From Lachnospiraceae bacterium (GTDB lineage Bacteria; Bacillota; Clostridia; Lachnospirales; Lachnospiraceae), in assembly GCA_017622845.1 (NCBI GenBank), contig JAGAQJ010000040.1, positions 1-54,900 of the forward strand: DNA of 54,900 bases, read 5' to 3'. Below, piece after piece: positions 35,805 to 44,616 of the stretch. The translations under genes were made by a program, and so were the position numbers. The notes beneath the pieces are model-generated. The model saw only the letters and a list, made by a program, of their open reading frames with translations, did no database searches and had not been told where the DNA came from. How positions within the stretch are numbered: the first letter of the stretch is position 1; each line of letters begins with the position of its first letter.

Positions 35805-37247
35805 ATGTACGAAGGAGATTCGGAATACAGAAAATACTGCAATTGGCTGAATAAGAAACAAAAAAAGAGCAAAAGACGCAAAAATATCCGGATGCTGATG
35901 ACGGCAGTCTGTGTCGGTGTGCTGTCGTTGCTGCTGCTGGGTTTTGTGTGGAATTTCTGCAAAGCTGCTATGCAGAAAAAAGAAACGACAGAGACAACCA
36001 ATATTTTGATGGAGGATAATGCTTCGGAATATGTCGTTGCCGAACCGGCTGTTGTGGAGCCGGCAGAGACACCTGGGGAGCCTTCGGCAGATATCGCTGA
36101 TGAAGTAGAAACAGAGCCGGTCATTTTTGTAGATGCCGGACATGGCGGAGCAGATGAGGGCTGTGCCAGAGAGGGAGTCCGGGAGAAGGATATCAATCTG
36201 GCAATCGCGCTGCTGGTGCAGGAAAAACTCGAAAATCTCGGTTATCAGGTGGTGATGGCACGGGAGGGCGACAGCTATATCGCAAAAGAAGACAGGGTAA
36301 AAAGGGCAAACGCCATACAAGCTGACATTTATGTCAGTATTCACCAGAATGCGTCCGACGAAACCGGGGTAAGCGGTATGGAGGTGTGGTATCAGGATAC
36401 AGACGAAAGAGACAATAAAAGACTTGCAAAGCTGATTTGTCAGCAGACTGCAAAAAGTACAAACGCTTTGGAACGCGAGCTGAGGGGAGATGCCGATTTT
36501 CATGTAACAGGAAAGACAACGATGCCGGCATGTCTGATTGAAACCGGATTTCTGTCCAATGCACAGGAACGGACAAAGCTGACTGCCCCGGAGTATCAGG
36601 AGCAGATTGCGGACGGAATCGTGCAGGGAATTGATTATTACTTTCACCCTAAAACGATGTACCTGACTTTTGACGATGGTCCCTCGGAGGAAAATACAAA
36701 CAGAGTGCTTGATATCCTCAAGGAACGAAACATCCAGGCAACCTTTTTTCTGGTAGGGGAAAATGTTCAAAAGCATCCCGAAGAAGCCAGGCGGATTGCA
36801 GCAGAAGGACATACGATAGGCATTCATTGCAACAATCATGACTATGGAGTGGTTTATGCAAGCGCAGACAGTTATATACAGGATTTTGAGCAGGCACGTC
36901 AGATTATCTATGAAGTAACCGGAGTAGAGGCAAATATTTTCCGTTTTCCGGGCGGAAGCGTTAACAATTACAATCAAAATGTGCGCGATGAAATTATAGA
37001 GAAGATGACAGAAAAAGGCTATATCTACTATGACTGGAATGCAAGTCTGGAGGACGCGGTTCAAAAATCGGAGCCGCAGCAGTTGGTGCAGAACGGAGTG
37101 GGAAGCACATTGGGCAGGCAGAAGGTCATTATGCTGGCACATGATGTGGTATATAATACGGGGATTTGCCTGAATGACTTGCTGGACGCACTGCCGGAAT
37201 ATGAGATGAAGCCGCTCAGTGAGTCAGTGGAGCCGATACAATTTTAA
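35805..37247 (+). CDS. Bifunctional N-acetylmuramoyl-L-alanine amidase-polysaccharide deacetylase
   Basis: A 480-residue cell wall enzyme joining two hydrolases. After a basic cytoplasmic tail, a membrane anchor (MLMTAVCVGVLSLLLLGFVW) and an acidic linker, residues about 105-285 form an Amidase_3 domain: DAGHGGADEG (110-119), SIHQNAS and the zinc/catalytic ETGFLSN. Residues about 285-470 form a NodB deacetylase: TFDDGPSEENT (Asp290-Asp291), GIHCNNHDYG, FRFPGGS and a late LAHD. Amidases cut the muramyl-L-Ala bond and CE4 enzymes deacetylate glycan strands, so it could process the same peptidoglycan in two ways. ATG 35805 has AGGAGG 9 nt upstream; the open frame extends to a TTG at 35769. Confidence 0.9.
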   Translation: MYEGDSEYRKYCNWLNKKQKKSKRRKNIRMLMTAVCVGVLSLLLLGFVWNFCKAAMQKKETTETTNILMEDNASEYVVAEPAVVEPAETPGEPSADIADEVETEPVIFVDAGHGGADEGCAREGVREKDINLAIALLVQEKLENLGYQVVMAREGDSYIAKEDRVKRANAIQADIYVSIHQNASDETGVSGMEVWYQDTDERDNKRLAKLICQQTAKSTNALERELRGDADFHVTGKTTMPACLIETGFLSNAQERTKLTAPEYQEQIADGIVQGIDYYFHPKTMYLTFDDGPSEENTNRVLDILKERNIQATFFLVGENVQKHPEEARRIAAEGHTIGIHCNNHDYGVVYASADSYIQDFEQARQIIYEVTGVEANIFRFPGGSVNNYNQNVRDEIIEKMTEKGYIYYDWNASLEDAVQKSEPQQLVQNGVGSTLGRQKVIMLAHDVVYNTGICLNDLLDALPEYEMKPLSESVEPIQF

Positions 37248-37303
37248 GACGCGATTGCTCCGGACATGCATAAATATGCGCATAAGAAAGGACCATAGAT
37301 AAC

Positions 37304-38317
37304 ATGAGAAAAAAGATAGGACTGCTTGTGCTGTGTGTGATGCTGATGGCAGGCTGCGGGAACGGAGCAGCTATGACAGACACTTCTCATAAGGAAGCTG
37401 TTGACAGTCTGGCAGAAGCAAGAGCCGGACAGCAGATATCAGACAATGCTGACGAACAGCCGGCTGATAAAAATAATGGGCAGATGCCCCGGAATGAGAG
37501 AATTAAAGGAGATATTTACCGTTGGTATAACAAAGCGGAGGACAGCGGAATCAGCGAAGAAGAGATACTTGATGTAAAAGGAAAATTATACGCAGGCAGT
37601 CTGACCATTCACAGTGGGGAGGAACTGCTTCTTTTTCGTGCGTGGTATGACTGGGATACGGTTTGGGAATCGACAGTTATATTTTCCGAGAATTTAGAGG
37701 AATGGTCTACGGAAGAGTTAAAGGAGCTTTCCTGCCTGACAGGAAGTGTGCATATTGACAGCATATCCGACGGAGGAAGGATTGCAGCCAAAGCACTGAC
37801 GTATTTGACAGGAGCAGAAGCATTGTGTTTTGGCGATACCACAGACGTAGTAGGAACATTGCAATTGTTTCCACAAAATGTGAAATCTTTAACAATATTG
37901 TCCTATCAGCCGGGCAATTATACCAGATTGTTCAAAATATTGCAAGGCTCACAGTTGCAGGAGCTGGCAGTCTATGAGGATTACCGCACACGTGCAGAAG
38001 GACCGAAGTGCTTCTGGCTTGACGATGCAGTCGGGATAGAATCGCTGGAGGAGCTGTATTTGTATGACAGTTGTATCAGAGTCAGGGACAGGGCGCTTTT
38101 AAAAAAGTCCAATTTAAAAGTGCTGCAGGGATATGTCGACGAAGAAACAAAACTAAGCTTTGTGAAGCTGCTTCCAAAGCTGGAAAAATTGCACTGTACG
38201 ATTATGGAAGAAATGGATTTGTCTTTTTTGACGCAGCGAGAGGATTTGGAAGTTACACTGCATTTTTGTCAGTCTGCGGCAGCATCCGGGGACGAAGCTT
38301 ACATAAAAGAAAAATAG
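37304..38317 (+). CDS. Lipoprotein with leucine-rich-like C-terminal repeats
   Basis: A 337-residue protein with a lipoprotein signal (lipobox LMAGC) and a charged Asp/Gln-rich linker. The C-terminal half has irregular leucine-rich segments such as SLEELYLYDSCIRV, LLKKSNLKVLQGYV and LLPKLEKLHC, which may form a short LRR-like solenoid. Function is unknown; a surface binding role is inferred. AAAGGACC lies about 13 nt upstream. It follows the amidase-deacetylase gene by 56 bp and may be cotranscribed. Its stop abuts a radical SAM remnant. Confidence 0.7.
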   Translation: MRKKIGLLVLCVMLMAGCGNGAAMTDTSHKEAVDSLAEARAGQQISDNADEQPADKNNGQMPRNERIKGDIYRWYNKAEDSGISEEEILDVKGKLYAGSLTIHSGEELLLFRAWYDWDTVWESTVIFSENLEEWSTEELKELSCLTGSVHIDSISDGGRIAAKALTYLTGAEALCFGDTTDVVGTLQLFPQNVKSLTILSYQPGNYTRLFKILQGSQLQELAVYEDYRTRAEGPKCFWLDDAVGIESLEELYLYDSCIRVRDRALLKKSNLKVLQGYVDEETKLSFVKLLPKLEKLHCTIMEEMDLSFLTQREDLEVTLHFCQSAAASGDEAYIKEK

Positions 38318-38791
38318 ATTTTCAGCAGACGATTTAATGAAGCGGTTCATTGGAGAAGGGAACGCTTTGAAGCATTGAAAAAATTGCGGGATGCAGGAAT
38401 ACCAACTGTTGTATGGCTTACGCCAATTTTACCGTTTATGAATGACACGGAAGATAATATTTCAAATATTCTGGATATGTGTATTGAAGCAAGGGTTTAT
38501 GGTATTATTTGCTTTGGAATGGTACTGACACTCCGAGAAGGAAAACGAAAATATTTTTATGAGCAGTTAGACCGATTGTTTCCAGACCTAAAAGAGAAAT
38601 ACATCCGTACATACGGAAATCGGTATATGATAGAAAGTAGTTATAATAGGGATTTAATGCGGCTTTTTCATCGGAAATGTGAAGAAAACGGAATTGTGCA
38701 TGATAACCGGAAGATATTTAACTATCTGCATTTCTTTGAGGAAAAGAATGCCAATAGGCAATTAAGTATTTGGGATTTGGAAGTGAGATGA
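38318..38791 (+). pseudogene. C-terminal fragment of an SPL-like radical SAM protein
   Basis: The translation from the codon after the lipoprotein stop reads RRFNEAVHWRRERFEALKKLRDAGIPTVVWLTPILPF and continues to QLSIWDLEVR at 38788. This matches the C-terminal part of spore photoproduct lyase-like radical SAM proteins of Clostridia. The N-terminal part with the CxxxCxxC cluster motif is missing; only a TTG (38375) could start translation. It is a truncated gene, probably left by the rearrangement that placed the lipoprotein gene here. Confidence 0.7.
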
Positions 38792-38971
38792 AATAAGAAT
38801 GGAACTTATGGAACAGAATGGATACGCTGCCCTGTCTGCGGAAATAAGACAAGATTGCAGATACGACAGGATACAGAATTAAAAAATTTTCCTCTTTATT
38901 GTCCGAGATGCAGGCAGAAAACCTTGATCTTCCTGAAGGATTACCAACTGCATTATCAGGAAGTATTGTAG
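38792..38971 (+). pseudogene. Cysteine-rich KTR-domain protein remnant
   Basis: In the same frame as the radical SAM fragment, immediately after its TGA, the sequence encodes EWIRCPVCGNKTRLQIRQDT and then ELKNFPLYCPRCRQKTLI before TAG at 38969. This is the core of small cysteine-rich KTR proteins (two CPxC pairs, zinc-ribbon-like). No ATG, GTG or TTG precedes the motif, so it appears to be a headless fragment, or is expressed only by readthrough. Confidence 0.55.
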
Positions 38972-39159
38972 AATGTCATGTTCGTGGGATTCTGGGAGAA
39001 AAAGGGGCTTTTGAATTTCGAGACGCCTGGGGACATGAGGTGGACTATGTAAATGTAACGAATCGCATAGCGGTAGAAATAACAATTTCTAATAAACGTT
39101 CGAACGAAATGAATTTTAGGTATTTGCCGGCAGATTACAAAAAAATTATCTTGACCTGA

Positions 39160-39507
39160 CGTTTTTTGATGTGTTATCCTCAAAATTTTATTGCGCGCCC
39201 TTGTCCATTCTGTTATGATAAAATGAGCGTTAGCGAGTGGGAACAGACAACGTCTGCTCATCACGAGCGGCGAATGGCGATCATGAATCTCTGATTCATG
39301 ATATAATGAGTGTCGGCAGGTAACAGTTCAGCATTGTCTGAACTGCTGTATCTGCAGTGCGCACCAAATGATAACGGAGCGCATATTTATATTATATGAT
39401 TATGATTTGGGGCTTAGTACGATAAAAGCGAAAGCTTTCATGGCAAACTCACATCATGCGATACTATTGGCTCCCCAAAAGTTAAAAATACGTTTGAAGG
39501 TGTTAAT
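39160..39507 (+). other. Intergenic region with hairpins upstream of the cysteine desulfurase gene
   Basis: It contains a possible promoter TTGCGC (39191-39196), 17 bp, TATGAT (39214-39219), giving a leader of about 280 nt. Within the leader are two perfect hairpins: ATCATGAATC/GATTCATGAT (39280-39302) and CAGTTCAG/CTGAACTG (39324-39345). GTAACAGTTCAGC here is the reverse complement of the GCTGAACTGTTAC motif found at 260-272. No known riboswitch was recognised. Confidence 0.45.
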
Positions 39508-40665
39508 ATGATGGAAGTTTATCTCGACAATTCGGCGACCACAAAATGTCTGCCGGAGGTAGCAGCACTCATGACACACATCATGTGTGAGGACTACGGC
39601 AATCCCTCAAGCATGCATAGAAAAGGCGTAGAGAGTGAAAAGTATGTGCGCTATGCCCGGGAAGTGATTGCAAAATGTATGAAGGTACAGGAAAAGGAAA
39701 TACTTTTTACATCAGGCGGAACGGAATCAGACAATATTGCACTGATTGGCGGCGCATTCGCCAACAGCAGGGCGGGCAGACACATTATCACAACAAGAGT
39801 TGAGCATCCGGCGGTTCTGCAGACTTGCGCATATCTGGAGGAGCAGGGCTTTGAAGTGACCTATCTTCCGGTGAATGCGAAGGGTGTCATTAATCCTGCA
39901 GACCTTGAAAAGGCAATGAACAGAAATACAATTCTGGTGTCTGTCATGCATACCAACAATGAAGTAGGTGCAGTACAGCCGATAGAGCAGGCAGGCGCGC
40001 TGATTAAGCGCATGAATCCAAACACATTGTTTCATGTGGACGCGGTTCAGGGCTTCGGAAAGTTCAGAATCTATCCCAAGCGCATGAACATTGACCTGAT
40101 GTCGGTGAGTGCCCATAAGATACATGGTCCAAAGGGCGTCGGATTTTTATACATCAGCGAAAAGGCAAAGGTCAGACCGATTATCTTCGGAGGCGGCCAG
40201 CAGAAGGGAATGCGTTCGGGAACAGAGAATGTCCCCGGCATTGCAGGCATGGCAAAGGCAGTCGAGGAAATCTTTACCGACTTTGAGCCAAAGATTCATT
40301 ATTTGTATTCCATTAAACAAAAGTTTATCGATGGCGTTCGAACGATTGACGGCATCAGGATAAACGGTCCCGAGGGAAGAGAGGGTGCACCGCATGTAGT
40401 AAGCGTGTCCATTCAGGGCGTCAGAAGCGAGGTAATGCTCCATGCGCTTGAAGATAAGGGCATTTATGTTTCGGCAGGAAGCGCCTGCTCATCCAACAAA
40501 CCGGCAGCGTCAGCGACATTAAAAGCAATCGGTGTTGAGAAGCAGTATCTGGATTCAACCTTACGGTTCAGCTTTAGTCTGTACACGACGGAGGCAGAGA
40601 TTGATTATACAATACAGTGCATGAAAGAACTCATACCAATGCTCAGGCGCTACACCGGAAGATAA
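39508..40665 (+). CDS. Cysteine desulfurase (NifS/IscS-like) partnered with ThiI
   Basis: A 385-residue class V aminotransferase-fold enzyme: YLDNSATTKCLPEV at the N-terminus, TSGGTESDN, HVDAVQGFGK, the PLP lysine in SAHKIHGPKG (Lys204) and the active-site cysteine in SAGSACSSN (Cys327). It removes sulfur from cysteine as a persulfide. Next to thiI it corresponds to B. subtilis NifZ, the dedicated sulfur donor for tRNA 4-thiouridine. AAGGTG lies upstream; ATG 39508 or 39511 could be the start. Confidence 0.93.
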   Translation: MMEVYLDNSATTKCLPEVAALMTHIMCEDYGNPSSMHRKGVESEKYVRYAREVIAKCMKVQEKEILFTSGGTESDNIALIGGAFANSRAGRHIITTRVEHPAVLQTCAYLEEQGFEVTYLPVNAKGVINPADLEKAMNRNTILVSVMHTNNEVGAVQPIEQAGALIKRMNPNTLFHVDAVQGFGKFRIYPKRMNIDLMSVSAHKIHGPKGVGFLYISEKAKVRPIIFGGGQQKGMRSGTENVPGIAGMAKAVEEIFTDFEPKIHYLYSIKQKFIDGVRTIDGIRINGPEGREGAPHVVSVSIQGVRSEVMLHALEDKGIYVSAGSACSSNKPAASATLKAIGVEKQYLDSTLRFSFSLYTTEAEIDYTIQCMKELIPMLRRYTGR

Positions 40666-40712
40666 CAGATAACACCGTTACAGGAAACCGGGAGGTGAAC
40701 TGTAATATAAGA

Positions 40713-40745
40713 CCCGTAACAGTCAGAGCCGGGAACTGTTGCGGG
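40713..40745. repeat. Intergenic hairpin between cysteine desulfurase and thiI genes
   Basis: CCCGTAACAGT (40713-40723) / ACTGTTGCGGG (40735-40745), an 11-bp stem with one G-U pair. It contains the GTAACAGT core seen in other intergenic repeats of the window. It has no T-run, so it is more likely a repeat or mRNA-processing hairpin than a terminator. Confidence 0.5.
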
Positions 40746-40770
40746 TTCACATGACAAAAGGGAGGAAACG

Positions 40771-41955
40771 ATGTACAAATCATTTTTAATAAAGTACGCA
40801 GAGATTGGCGTGAAAGGAAAAAACAGATACCTGTTTGAAGACAAACTCTGCGACCAGATTCGCTATGCACTGACGCGCTGCGAGGGTACGTTTGAGGTCG
40901 TTAAGTCACAGGGAAGAATTTACGTCAATGCGCTTTCGGAGTTTGATTTTGAGGAGACGGTTGAGAACTTAAAGACGGTATTCGGCGTGACCGGCATCTG
41001 TCCGGTGGTGCATGTGGAGGACGAAGGCTTTGAGAAGCTTTGTCAGGACGTGATTGATTATATGGACAGGGTTTATCCTGACAAGCATATCACCTTTAAG
41101 GTAGAGGCGCGCAGGGCAAGAAAAAATTATCCGAAAAATTCCATGGAAATCAACTGCGATATCGGCGAGGCATTGTTAAATGCATTTCCTGAGATTCAGG
41201 TCGACGTGCATAAGCCCGATGTGCTGCTGCGCATTGAAATTCGTGAGAAAATATATATTTATTCAATTGTGATTCCCGGTCCGGGCGGACTTCCCGTCGG
41301 AACAAACGGAAAGGGCATGCTTCTGCTGTCAGGCGGAATTGATTCTCCGGTTGCAGGCTATATGATATCCAAGCGCGGCGTAAAGCTTGACGCAGTATAT
41401 TTTAATGCACCGCCTTACACAAGCGACCGCGCTAAGCAGAAGGTAATCGACCTGGCAAAAACGGTGTCCAGGTACAGCGGTCCCATCAGACTGCATGTGA
41501 TTAATTTTACCGATATACAGCTCTATATTTACGAGAAGTGCCCGCATGATGAACTGACCATCATTATGAGACGCTATATGATGCGCATTGCAGAGGAGCT
41601 TGCGAAGGAAAGCGGCTGTCTGGGACTCATCACAGGAGAAAGTATCGGACAGGTGGCGTCGCAGACCATGCAGTCGCTGATGGCAACAAATGATGTCTGC
41701 ACGATACCGGTGTACAGACCGCTGATTGGATTTGACAAACAGGAAATCGTGGAGATTTCTGAGAAGATCGATACGTACGAGACTTCCATTCTTCCTTATG
41801 AAGACTGCTGCACAATCTTTGTGGCAAAGCATCCTGTGACAAAGCCAAACCTCAATGTAATCCGCATTCATGAAAAAAACCTGGATGAGAGGATAGAGGA
41901 GCTTGTAAAGACCGCGCTTGAGACAGACGAAGTGATTGAAATTTCCTATCGTTAA
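40771..41955 (+). CDS. thiI: tRNA 4-thiouridine synthetase ThiI
   Basis: A 394-residue ThiI: an N-terminal ferredoxin-like/THUMP region (KYAEIGVKGKNRYLFEDKL), then the adenylating PP-loop domain with LLSGGIDSPVAGYM and ESIGQVASQT. It adenylates U8 of tRNA and inserts sulfur. The C-terminal rhodanese domain of the E. coli enzyme is absent, as in other Firmicutes, consistent with direct persulfide transfer from the neighbouring desulfurase. GGGAGGAAACG is the ribosome site. Confidence 0.96.
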   Translation: MYKSFLIKYAEIGVKGKNRYLFEDKLCDQIRYALTRCEGTFEVVKSQGRIYVNALSEFDFEETVENLKTVFGVTGICPVVHVEDEGFEKLCQDVIDYMDRVYPDKHITFKVEARRARKNYPKNSMEINCDIGEALLNAFPEIQVDVHKPDVLLRIEIREKIYIYSIVIPGPGGLPVGTNGKGMLLLSGGIDSPVAGYMISKRGVKLDAVYFNAPPYTSDRAKQKVIDLAKTVSRYSGPIRLHVINFTDIQLYIYEKCPHDELTIIMRRYMMRIAEELAKESGCLGLITGESIGQVASQTMQSLMATNDVCTIPVYRPLIGFDKQEIVEISEKIDTYETSILPYEDCCTIFVAKHPVTKPNLNVIRIHEKNLDERIEELVKTALETDEVIEISYR

Positions 41956-42051
41956 AAGGAATCGTTTGAGACAGGGCTGCGCATTTACTGTGCAGTCCTG
42001 ATTAAGACACGATGATAACGCTGATATTATAAAGTAAATGCAAAAACAAAA

Positions 42052-42075
42052 CCAGGTACATAGCATTGTACCTGG
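42052..42075. terminator. Hairpin between thiI and the convergent HPr-like gene
   Basis: CCAGGTACA (42052-42060) / TGTACCTGG (42067-42075), a perfect 9-bp stem with an A-rich left flank (good T-run for the minus strand) and a weak T-run on the right. It mainly suits the minus-strand transcript. Confidence 0.6.
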
Positions 42076-42141
42076 CAAGTTTCCATTAATCTTAATATTA
42101 AGCCTTGCAGGCTTCCGGATAAGATACAGATATATCCGGCC

Positions 42142-42372
42142 TTAGATTAAATAAGGCTTTAATACATCCATAACCTCGTCTGTATCGCCCTCTGCATGAA
42201 TATTCAGATCAATCGGTTTTGATAAGTCTAAGCTGAAGATACCCATGATTGACTTTGCATCAATTACGTATCTGCCTGAAACAAGGTCAAAATCATAATC
42301 GAACTTTGTGATATCGTTAACGAAAGACTTTACCTTATCAATAGAGTTTAAAGAAATCTGAACTGTTTTCAT
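42142..42372 (-). CDS. HPr-like protein lacking the phosphorylated histidine
   Basis: A 76-residue protein with the length and fold pattern of the PTS phosphocarrier HPr. The region that normally reads GLHARPA with active His15 is instead NSIDKVKSF (residues 9-17) with no histidine, while the regulatory-serine helix is kept as AKSIMGIFSLDL with Ser41 matching HPr Ser46. It therefore cannot pass phosphate in the PTS but could be a target of HPr kinase or a regulatory partner, a Crh-like idea. AAAGGAGG precedes the ATG and a good promoter lies upstream. Confidence 0.85.
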   Translation of the reverse strand: MKTVQISLNSIDKVKSFVNDITKFDYDFDLVSGRYVIDAKSIMGIFSLDLSKPIDLNIHAEGDTDEVMDVLKPYLI

Positions 42373-42407
42373 TTTGACTACCTCCTTTTATTATACCTTC
42401 AATCATT

Positions 42408-42436
42408 ATAATAAAGGTAATCCTTGGAAAAGTCAA
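42408..42436 (-). promoter_or_regulatory. Promoter of the HPr-like gene
   Basis: On the minus strand TTGACT (42431-42436), 17 bp, TATTAT (42408-42413). It is close to consensus, suggesting strong expression. It lies 18 bp from the divergent mtaB promoter. Confidence 0.65.
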
Positions 42437-42453
42437 CCAAAGATAAAAAACAG

Positions 42454-42483
42454 TTGTCATGAAAAATGACGAAAAAATACTAA
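42454..42483 (+). promoter_or_regulatory. Promoter of mtaB
   Basis: TTGTCA (42454-42459), 18 bp, TACTAA (42478-42483). A small inverted repeat GTCAT-gaaaa-ATGAC overlaps the -35. Confidence 0.45.
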
Positions 42484-42571
42484 AAATATGTACAAATTGC
42501 CATTGGTACCTTTGCAAATCAGCTATTTTACCATAGACGGACAGGAACAGAGAACGAAAGGAAACAACATT

Positions 42572-43912
42572 ATGAAGACAGTAGCATACCATAATCTCGG
42601 CTGCAAGGTGAACTCTTATGAGATGGACGCCATGCTTGGGACACTCAGGCAGAAAGGGTATCAGATTGTGCCGTTTGAGGAAAAAGCAGATATCTATATT
42701 GTAAATACCTGCACGGTGACCAATATCGCTGACAGAAAGAGCAGACAGATGCTTCACAAGGCAAAAAAGACAAATCCCGAAGGAATTGTCGTGGCAGTCG
42801 GCTGTTATGTGCAGTCCGATACACAGGCTGTCGAGGCGGACAGTGCGGTGGATATTCTCATAGGAAACAACAGAAAAAAGGATTTGGCTGCGATTCTGGA
42901 AAATTATCTGGACGGTGTGAAGCAGGAAAGCGTGATTGACATCAACCATACACTGGAATACGAGGAGATGCGCCTTACGTCAACGGAGGAGCACACCAGA
43001 GCTTATATCAAGATACAAGACGGCTGCAATCAGTTCTGCACCTACTGCATGATACCGTATGCAAGAGGTCGTGTCAGAAGCCGCAGCAAAGCAGCGGTTC
43101 TTGAGGAAATCAGAGGGCTGGCGGCAGCAGGCTATAAAGAATTTGTACTTACAGGCATTCATATCAGCTCTTACGGCATTGATTTCAAGGAAGGAGAAAA
43201 TCAGAGGGAAAATCTGCTCACGCTGGTTCAGGCAATCGACACGATAGAGGGTGTGAAGCGAATCCGGCTCGGTTCCCTCGAACCGCGCATTGTCACGGAA
43301 GCATTTGCCAAAAGCCTGTCAGAGCTGCAGCATATCTGTCCGCATTTTCATCTTTCCCTGCAAAGCGGCTGCGATACAGTGCTGAAACGTATGAACCGCC
43401 ACTATACATCAGAAGAATATCTCAAGGGTGTGGCACTGTTAAGAGAAGCATTTGAGCATCCGGCGATTACGACTGACGTGATTGCAGGCTTTCCGGGAGA
43501 GACGCAACAGGAATTTGAGCTTACAAGACAATTTGTAAAGACTGTTCAATTTTACGAGATGCATATTTTTAAATATTCCAAGAGAAAAGGCACCAAGGCG
43601 GCTGTGATGCCTGACCAGATACCAGAGGAGACCAAGGCGGAAAGAAGCGCAGCGCTGCAAGAGATAGAGACGAAGGATTCTAAAGACTTCCGGGCATTCT
43701 ATATCGGAAAGGATGTCGAGACGCTGCTCGAAGAAAAGAAAGAAATAGGGGGCAGGACGTACTGGGTCGGACATACTAAGGAATATGTGAAAACTGCACT
43801 CGAGGCTCTGCCCGGCGAAGATGCAGCGAAAGGCGTGCTCCAAAACAGTCTTGTCACAGGAAGAATCACAGGTTTTTTAGAGGACGAGATTCTGCTGATG
43901 GAGCTGTGTTAG
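42572..43912 (+). CDS. mtaB: tRNA ms2t6A methylthiotransferase MtaB
   Basis: A 446-residue radical SAM methylthiotransferase. The N-terminal UPF0004 domain has three cluster cysteines (NLGCKVN, NTCTVT, GCYVQ). The radical SAM domain has CNQFCTYC at Cys152, Cys156 and Cys159, with PYARGR, and a C-terminal TRAM-like region follows. MtaB adds a methylthio group to t6A37 in tRNAs reading ANN codons. ATG 42572 has GAAAGGAAA upstream; the open frame runs back to 42488 but without a ribosome site, and that stretch would not fit the family N-terminus. Confidence 0.95.
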   Translation: MKTVAYHNLGCKVNSYEMDAMLGTLRQKGYQIVPFEEKADIYIVNTCTVTNIADRKSRQMLHKAKKTNPEGIVVAVGCYVQSDTQAVEADSAVDILIGNNRKKDLAAILENYLDGVKQESVIDINHTLEYEEMRLTSTEEHTRAYIKIQDGCNQFCTYCMIPYARGRVRSRSKAAVLEEIRGLAAAGYKEFVLTGIHISSYGIDFKEGENQRENLLTLVQAIDTIEGVKRIRLGSLEPRIVTEAFAKSLSELQHICPHFHLSLQSGCDTVLKRMNRHYTSEEYLKGVALLREAFEHPAITTDVIAGFPGETQQEFELTRQFVKTVQFYEMHIFKYSKRKGTKAAVMPDQIPEETKAERSAALQEIETKDSKDFRAFYIGKDVETLLEEKKEIGGRTYWVGHTKEYVKTALEALPGEDAAKGVLQNSLVTGRITGFLEDEILLMELC

Positions 43913-43921
43913 TGACCGGAC

Positions 43922-44084
43922 AAAGGTCGGCAGTCCTATGCCGGACAGGCAGTCGGACTTCCAATGCGAATTTCCTAATACGATAAATCAAGGCTTTCTA
44001 ATGAGGACTTAAAATGGCAAGCTTTAAGATGGATAACAAGCAGTTGTTCATACACAGAAGGTCGGCATAGAACTGCCGACCTTC
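43922..44084. repeat. Interspersed element with inverted-repeat ends (copy B)
   Basis: The left end (43924-43942, AAGGTCGGCAGTCCTATGCC) and the right end (44064-44084) are inverted relatives. The right end itself forms a perfect 11-bp hairpin GAAGGTCGGCA/TGCCGACCTTC (44057-44084). The left part 43928-43975 resembles the reverse complement of 181-236. The element contains the 41-bp repeat at 43968-44008. No ORF is present. Confidence 0.55.
43968..44008 (+). repeat. 41-bp interspersed direct repeat, copy 2
   Basis: Near-identical to 2718-2758; both read GAATTTCCTAATACGAT...AATGAGGAC. Confidence 0.6.
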
Positions 44085-44148
44085 GTCCTGATTAAAATAA
44101 TCCAAGGCTGAGCTATTACCTCACTTTTGAAATATTGCAAAAGTTTTA

Positions 44149-44177
44149 TTGAATTTTATCTCAGTTTACGATATGAT
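44149..44177 (+). promoter_or_regulatory. Promoter of the ireB-ruvX operon
   Basis: TTGAAT (44149-44154), a 17-bp spacer and TATGAT (44172-44177). It would drive ireB, ruvX and probably the DUF1292 gene. Confidence 0.5.
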
Positions 44178-44230
44178 AAGAATAACAATGCAAAAATATG
44201 GAACCCCATCGATTAGAAGGAGCATAGAAA

Positions 44231-44518
44231 ATGGAAGATTTAACACGTACACAATTTATACAGTTAACACCTGAGGATATCGGAGAGACCGCCTCAGTGA
44301 AAGATGTGATAGCTTCTGTGTATGCTGCTCTTACAGAGAAAGGGTACAATCCGGTCAATCAGATTGTTGGCTATATTATGTCGGGAGACCCCACCTATAT
44401 CACAAGCCACAAGGGCGCAAGGGCCATGATTATGAGAGTGGAGCGGGACGAGCTTGTGGAGGAAATGCTGAAATCTTATATTGAGCATGCAGACTGGAAT
44501 GCTGTCAGAAGATTTTAG
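44231..44518 (+). CDS. ireB: IreB-family regulatory phosphoprotein (UPF0297/YrzL)
   Basis: A 95-residue protein with the IreB signature VYAALTEKGYNPVNQIVGYIMSGDP and TYITSHKGARAMI. In Enterococcus, IreB is phosphorylated by the PASTA kinase IreK and influences cephalosporin resistance; in B. subtilis yrzL precedes the Holliday resolvase gene yrrK, as here. N-terminal Thr residues (LTRTQFIQLTPED) are plausible phosphosites. AGAAGGAG lies upstream. Confidence 0.92.
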   Translation: MEDLTRTQFIQLTPEDIGETASVKDVIASVYAALTEKGYNPVNQIVGYIMSGDPTYITSHKGARAMIMRVERDELVEEMLKSYIEHADWNAVRRF

Positions 44519-44616
44519 ATGGGACCGATAAACGTGAAGATATCATTACAGCTTGGAAATATTCAACTCTTACGGGATATTGAAGCGGCTGCAGATTTAG
44601 CCGACAGGAGAAAAAC

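Noticed and set aside
38899-39159. 86-codon open frame after the KTR remnant
   Set aside because: No recognisable domain, no ribosome site, and it overlaps the KTR fragment in another frame.
42488-42571. N-terminal extension of MtaB
   Set aside because: It overlaps the predicted promoter -10 and leader, has no ribosome site and is not part of the family N-terminus.
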